Assembly: GCA_032191485.1 (NCBI GenBank)
Contig: JAVDOI010000008.1
Span: 20,318,674-20,382,673 of the forward strand
Source: Leptoclinus maculatus
Lineage: Eukaryota > Chordata > Actinopteri > Perciformes > Stichaeidae
DNA: 64,000 nt
Direction: 5' to 3'
Shown piece by piece: positions 58,912-64,000 of the stretch. The position numbers and the translations under genes were made by a program. Under the pieces are notes generated by a model, which saw nothing but the letters and a program-made list of their open reading frames with translations, was not told the DNA's origin and ran no database searches. Positions within the stretch are counted from its first letter, which is position 1; each line of letters opens with the position of its first letter.

Positions 58912-60087
58912 CAGGACAGTGCACCACAGGAGAAAAAAAAAAAAACAAGTCCTGCAAAGGGCAAACCGAGGGGTCCTCCTCCTTTAGAACAATGGCAACG
59001 CCCCAAACCTAACTGCACATCACCAGGGCGCCCCGGGCCGGAAGCCAGCTATCGGATGCTTGTTGTGCGTTACTACTGCAGTTATTACGGAGCTTTTTTT
59101 CTTTGTGAAAAATTACCTTTGTGTGTATCTTGTTACAGCCTTGTGCAGCGTCTTTGCAGAGTAGGCGGAGTGTGTGTAAAGCAGTGGAGAGGATGGTGGG
59201 ATGAGGTTGTATCGGTATGAAATGGGCCATCGGGCCTTGACGAGGAAGGGACTCCTCTCACCTGAGAGGTGGTGAAGATGATGGCGGCTGAAGTTTGGGA
59301 CTGCTGCGAGGAAAGGAGAACCGCCCCACTGGCCCGGATACTGCATCTGAACTTCACAGAACCTCAAGGAGTCCCCAGCACCCTCTCAGACCCCCTTTGT
59401 TCATTCAGTAGGTTGTTACTCACGGTGCCGTCGGCCTCGGCGGGGAGAGACCCAGTTAGAGGGAAAGAAGCGAGACAAAAGCTGAACACATTCCATTACT
59501 CTTGACGGTGACGGTCGAGTGTCACATTTACGTTGTGATTTGAGGTAAAACAGCGAAACACGAAACCCATCAGCAGCAGGATACGATGACACTAGACTCA
59601 GAGAGGAGAGGAGATTTGCCGGGTGGGGGGGGGGGACGTCAGTCTTTTTACAGTACCGTTTGCGGGGGTGGGGGTTGTCTTCTGAGGCTCAACTATAGAG
59701 TATTGTGTATTGTAGTCATCCTGTCGTTCACCGTCATAGCACACCATCTGAAAGCACATAGCTATAATCAGATCACCCATCGTCGTAACGTTCTGTTCAG
59801 TGGGTGTACATGTGAGTCCAGCTAACACCGGCTCCTCTCGCAGGACGCTGGCTGTACTGTTTGTAGACAGTAACGTGTTGCAATAGATTTGTGGAATATG
59901 CAAATAACTGTCCTGTGACCTCAACTACCCCGCGGGCCGCGGCACTTTTGCCGCCACCTGTCGCTCTTTCAAGAGAGAAACTTGTAAAGCTTTTACGTCT
60001 TGATACACGATCGCTTTTCTGGGTGTCAGTCGAAAAGCCTGAGACGTGGTTAACTGTTTTACATGCATATATGACAATTATATATTG

Positions 60088-60128
60088 ATATATATGATTA
60101 TATTATGGATATATATAATCATATATAT
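60088..60128 (+). repeat. oxr1: AT-rich hairpin in the oxr1 3' UTR
   Basis: Perfect 16-base arms at 60088-60103 and 60113-60128 (core ATATATGATTATAT / ATATAATCATATAT) around a 9-base loop. It lies about 155 bases before the proximal poly(A) signal. Confidence 0.7.
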
Positions 60129-60283
60129 TTTGCTGTTAAGTGTGACAGTGATCTATTTGTGCTGATATTTCAGCTGTTACAATATAATGTATATTACCCT
60201 GTAAATTAATGTTCAAATAGTAGATTTGTTCCAATATATATATATATATAAATACACAATGCTATATAAATATATATATATAT

Positions 60284-60289
60284 AATAAA
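60284..60289 (+). terminator. oxr1: proximal poly(A) signal of oxr1
   Basis: AATAAA followed by a G/T-rich stretch (gtgtggattggtgggttgct), the usual arrangement for cleavage. It would give a 3' UTR of about 1.4 kb. Confidence 0.55.
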
Positions 60290-60773
60290 GTGTGGATTGG
60301 TGGGTTGCTTCTAGCACTTTAATCTGGTGTGAAAGCGTCATGGCCAGGTTATTATATTCTCTTAGCAGTAGCTGTACAGTACTTTTTTGTTTAGATCCTA
60401 AAGATGTTAACTGTTAGTAGAAAGCTTGCTGCTACCAATATCAATAAGGGTGTGGCCTAACGCTCTGTGTGTCTAAAGAGGAGGATTACTCTGGTAGGAA
60501 AGGGGGGTTGAAGGTGGTGAAACATGGCAGCGGGGCACGTTTGTCTCCTCGTGAGGCTGTCGGTGAGTCTCCACCGGTACAGGTAGGTATTCCACCTCTG
60601 ACAGGCAGGTGATGGCTGAAGGGACGCGTGTACAGTACTTCACTCCCCCCCCACAAGGAGCTTTCTCCCCCCTTTCTGGTCTTCCACACCAGTATTTGTG
60701 TCCTTGTGGAGAGTCACAAAGAATAATATGGATAATTCACCAGAATACAATGTATCAGTGATGTATAAATAAC

Positions 60774-60779
60774 AATAAA
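60774..60779 (+). terminator. oxr1: distal poly(A) signal of oxr1
   Basis: AATAAA followed by gctgaattaattgttgtaa, a typical transcript end with T/G-rich sequence downstream. It is taken as the main gene end. Confidence 0.6.
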
Positions 60780-60800
60780 GCTGAATTAATTGTTGTAACC

Positions 60801-61432
60801 TGGGATGTTTTTATTTCTTACCTATTTAGCAGTGATAAATTGAACCAAATTAAAGTCAACGGTAATACAAATGAAAAAGATCAATACATTTATTTTCCAA
60901 TGAGTCATTAAGCCGTTCGTCTGGACTAACTGCAGCTCTGTAGGTGTGATTTAGTTTCATTCTTAAGTGATCCACTGCTTACACATGTTTGAATTATTTA
61001 ACTGGGCAGCTCTCTTCAAATTAAATCAATGACACACGACTGTAAACTCTAAATGAAACAAACGGGTCGTGAGATATAATGTGATAGGCAGACGAATGAG
61101 TAAATGCTCAAGCATTTTAAGATGTAGCCGAGTGGCTGCAGCACATGCCATATAAACACGTCAACGTCTGGCCGAGGGACCTAATAATAGCATTTTGAAA
61201 TTGATCCGTTTATTAATTGATTGTAATCACTCACCGAAGTGTTTTTTATTTGTTCCAGTGGCAAACTCCAGGTTCCACACGTCCTGCAGTGCGGTGGGTT
61301 TAGGAAGGGATTTGTCTCTGGCGTTAGAATGGAGCTCAGCTACTTTGTAACTGAGCATTGTTTGATGTTTAGACGCAGTAGTCTGAGAAATAACCTAACG
61401 TCTGAATCTCTTTATGCCAACTGTCAAAACCA

Positions 61433-61466
<34 letters not shown>

Positions 61467-62267
61467 CAGTTAAATAACAAACAACATGAACATGGCCCTG
61501 TGGTCATAGTCCTTGTAGGTTTGTGTATCTGAGGAAGATCACATGTTACTTCAGTGACCTTGAAAGATGTTTCCATATGAAAGTAAACGGTCCCACTCAA
61601 CGTGGGTCTTTGTTTGAATAAACTCTTCATGGAGAACTCGATCAACATGTTGGTAAAGCTACAGCGTATAACATGTTTTTAAAATGTGATTTGAATGAAA
61701 ACAATAGCAAATGAAGTCTTAATGTCTCTTCAGATGAAATCCTTTTTTTTTTTTTGATTTTCATTTTACCTAGGGAGTCCTTGTTAAGGCCTTGGATTAT
61801 ATATGTATTCACCCTGCTCTGATCTCTGGCCAGCTTTTACATGTATTGTGTTATAGATGGAGGGGGGGGGGGGGGGGGGCATCACTGTTCCTACTGTGCT
61901 TTAATTGAAACCAATTCCGATATTAAAAGCTGCAGCAAAAGCCTAATACCAAAGTCATTCTGAAAACTCTTGCAATCTCAACAGTTCCTGATGTTCCAGT
62001 ATGTTTCTCCTGAGTTTCAACGCTAAAGCACAGCAGAGGAACTTAATCCGAATCCAAGGCTGGACCTCCATTCAAACAGAAAGCCTCCATCTGTGAGTGA
62101 GCGCCATCTAACGGTCGCTTTTGTTAGTGTTTGTCCTGCAGGGTTACACTTAGTTCACGTTACTAATAACTGGTATATAATAGCCTATTGTCAGATATGC
62201 TGTCAATAACAAGCTGCTGTAATAAAAACATGGAAACTGAGAGATAATTCTTGTCTGTCATGTAGGA
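60801..62267. other. intergenic region between convergent genes
   Basis: About 1.5 kb between the oxr1 poly(A) site and the presumed end of the minus-strand gene. It contains a TA run (61434-61462) and an 18-G run (61862-61879). No gene was recognised. Confidence 0.6.
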
Positions 62268-63262
62268 TTTATTTAATGACCCATCAAGCCAAATGCAGAC
62301 GCAGGTAAACACAACAGTGGTGAATTACATGTGAGGACTTCCTCGTCCGTGTCAGCTCAGGACAAACACCGCCTGAGCTTCATCCGCTGACCTGATATGA
62401 GCTCCTTCTGCCTCAGGTCCCCGTCAAACCCAAACTTCCCCCAGGCATGCTGCGTCAGCTCTTTAATGACATCCAGCAGGACTGAAATAGTGCAGGGATC
62501 ATTCCTGAGTTCTGGGATGATTTCCTTTTTTTTTTGTCAGCTGCACTGTCGGCATGTTTTAGACCAAGACATGTCGCTTACGATATATGAAAAGAGCAAC
62601 GGTATCGGGAAGGCAGGAAGTGATCATTACTGTAAGAATGTGTGTGATTTGAACAGATAAAGTGAAGCAGATATTTTCCTCAACACAACCAGGCTGAAAA
62701 TATACTGGATTTCTGTATGAAATACAACATAAGAGAAGAATCCAGACAGCTTTGTGTTTTATACCATCCCATCATCAGTGCATTAAATTAAAAAATGATG
62801 CATTATTGTGATACAATATATCATCATTACATGAGGATTCCTGTATTAAATACAGCCAGAATTAGCTCAGCCGGACAATATTCAGCAGAAAAATGTCTCT
62901 ATTGCTAAATCATTATTATAAAAATCAGATGCCATGTTCCACATCGCAGTTCTGGTGGGCAGGAGCAATTCCACAGTATTAAATGTTCAGGACAAAAGGG
63001 GCGACACCAAGGCATTGTTCAATAATATGTCCAAATTGAAACAAGGCATTAAGTAGGACATTAAGACGATGCCACCTTCAGTAAGGCAAGGACACACTGT
63101 GGAAAACAGTCAAATGGTTTAGTACTGCAACGGTGCTTTTTTCAGCAGAAAGGGAACATGAAAAAGACCAACATTTGGAAGGTCTGTTGTGCTTCCAATG
63201 ACGTCGTGACTGTGAAGACCACACACTGAGTTTGGTCCTTCTGTGTCCAGGTGTAGAGCTCT
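62268..63262 (-). other. probable 3' UTR of the minus-strand gene
   Basis: Downstream of the minus-strand stop there is about 1 kb without another credible exon. A minus-strand AATAAA (tttatt on plus, 62268-62273) would end the transcript near 62250. The assignment depends on the exon at 63263-63455 being real. Confidence 0.4.
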
Positions 63263-63455
63263 TCAGTACACCAGGTACTTGAACTCAGAGTAGATGAGTG
63301 GAAACATGACCGTGCAGGCTCGGTACAGGATGGCTCCACTCTTGAATATAGCTCGAGGTTTGGTGCACCAAGACTCTGACTTGAAGTTGACGTAGATCGC
63401 GTACATTGCCACGGCAAAGAAGTGTCCAATAAGGGTCATGGGTTTGGGGGTCAAC
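63263..63455 (-). CDS. last coding exon of an unrecognised small membrane protein (partial gene)
   Basis: On the minus strand an acceptor (tgatcttcaccag) opens an exon that encodes LTPKPMTLIGHFFAVAMYAI, YVNFKSESWCTKPRAIF and then KSGAILYRACTVMFPLIYSE, ending FKYLVY and a stop at 63263-63265. Two hydrophobic stretches (MTLIGHFFAVAMYAIYV and AILYRACTVMFPLIY) suggest a membrane protein of the endomembrane type. Composition and the clean acceptor look coding rather than random. I do not recognise the family, and it is not ABRA, the mammalian neighbour of OXR1. The gene is convergent with oxr1 and continues beyond the right edge; 63505-64000 would be its intron. The start of the exon is inferred from the acceptor alone. 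Confidence 0.55.
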
Positions 63456-63504
63456 CTGGTGAAGATCACAATGTCATTAGGTCTTTTGTATTTAATCTTG
63501 TATT

Positions 63505-64000
63505 TAAAGGAATAGTTTTGACATTTTGGGAAATACAAGATCGACACCACTCGTGTCTGTACGATGGATATGGATATGTAGCCAGCCAGCGACCGACTAG
63601 CTTAGCTTAGCACCAACACGAGCTCACTGGTCCTAGCTAAGAAATTGTTCAGCACATATTCCCCCGTAAAACCACACTCGTCATTTTTACACAGTTAACA
63701 AACGAGATACAGCACAATTAGTGAGCTTTAGCTTCATGCTAGCTTTAGCTTTAGCATAGCATGCTTGGAGTCTTGACGTCAATGGGAGGTTGCAAATGGA
63801 AGAGAAATAACGTGTGAGCTTCTGGGGTGCTGGTAGGTGGATTTTGGACATAGCCAAGCTAGTCACATTTCCATTTATAATGCTAGGCTAAGCTAGCCGT
63901 CTCTAGTTTTACATTAAAGATGCAGACATACGAGTGTGGTATCAATCTTCTCATCTAACTCTCAGCAAGTAAGCAAAGCAAAAAGCTTATTTCCCAAAAT
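63505..64000. mobile_element. MITE, attttgggaaata family (cut by window end)
   Basis: The left end aaaggaatagttttgacatt then ttgggaaatacaagatcgac, and the right end ggtatcaatcttctcatcta then gcttatttcccaaaat, are reverse complements of each other. The last bases of the right repeat lie past base 64000. It sits in the presumed intron of the minus-strand gene. Confidence 0.75.

Larger units (their letters stand above)
58912..60800 (+). other. oxr1: oxr1 3' untranslated region
   Basis: No gene-like open frame is present. A 12-A run at 58933-58944 could cause internal priming in cDNA libraries. Two poly(A) signals are visible, so the 3' UTR is likely about 1.4 or 1.9 kb long. The middle part (60060-60290) is strongly AT-rich and contains a long hairpin (60088-60128). 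The exact cleavage site is inferred from the signal positions only. Confidence 0.7.

Noticed and set aside
63142..63429. 95-codon minus-strand frame overlapping the membrane-protein exon
   Set aside because: Ser/Thr-rich shadow of the other frame, which has hydrophobic segments and a matching acceptor.

Overview
The window is vertebrate nuclear DNA and almost certainly from a ray-finned, probably percomorph, fish. It has interrupted genes with GT-AG introns, very abundant (CA)n, (TA)n and poly-C tracts, and several dispersed repeat families that I recognise from memory as typical of percomorph genomes. There are no bacterial-style genes, operons or CRISPR arrays. Most long open frames are artefacts of microsatellites.

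One gene dominates. It is the plus-strand oxidation resistance gene oxr1 (LysM, GRAM and TLDc domains). Fourteen coding exons lie between 12874 and 58911, and every junction keeps the reading frame. Together they encode 772 residues after a split first codon. The true 5' end (start codon exon or exons of the long isoform) is not recognisable here and probably lies upstream of base 1. The 3' UTR runs to about 60800 and has two AATAAA signals. I cannot tell from sequence alone whether this is the oxr1a or oxr1b paralogue.

The most interesting call is a candidate internal promoter and alternative first exon inside intron 8 (about 51640-51923). Three CCAAT boxes precede a 19-codon exon whose phase-0 donor splices in frame to exon 9. 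This would give a 240-residue TLDc-only isoform, like the short OXR1 forms known in mammals.

Layout: 1-12873 is upstream or intronic sequence with repeat relics and a pyrimidine-to-purine composition switch just before the first recognised exon. 12874-28263 holds the LysM exons. 28264-39506 is a large intron rich in transposons, including an internally deleted hAT element that still carries a broken BED-finger exon. 39507-41181 holds the GRAM exons. 41182-45130 is an intron with a 2.1 kb pyrimidine minisatellite. 45131-45810 is the large acidic, Ser/Thr-rich exon. 48019-58911 holds the remaining exons and the TLDc domain. 60800-62265 is intergenic. A convergent minus-strand gene, of which only the last coding exon (63263-63455) is visible, encodes an unrecognised small membrane protein and runs off the right edge.
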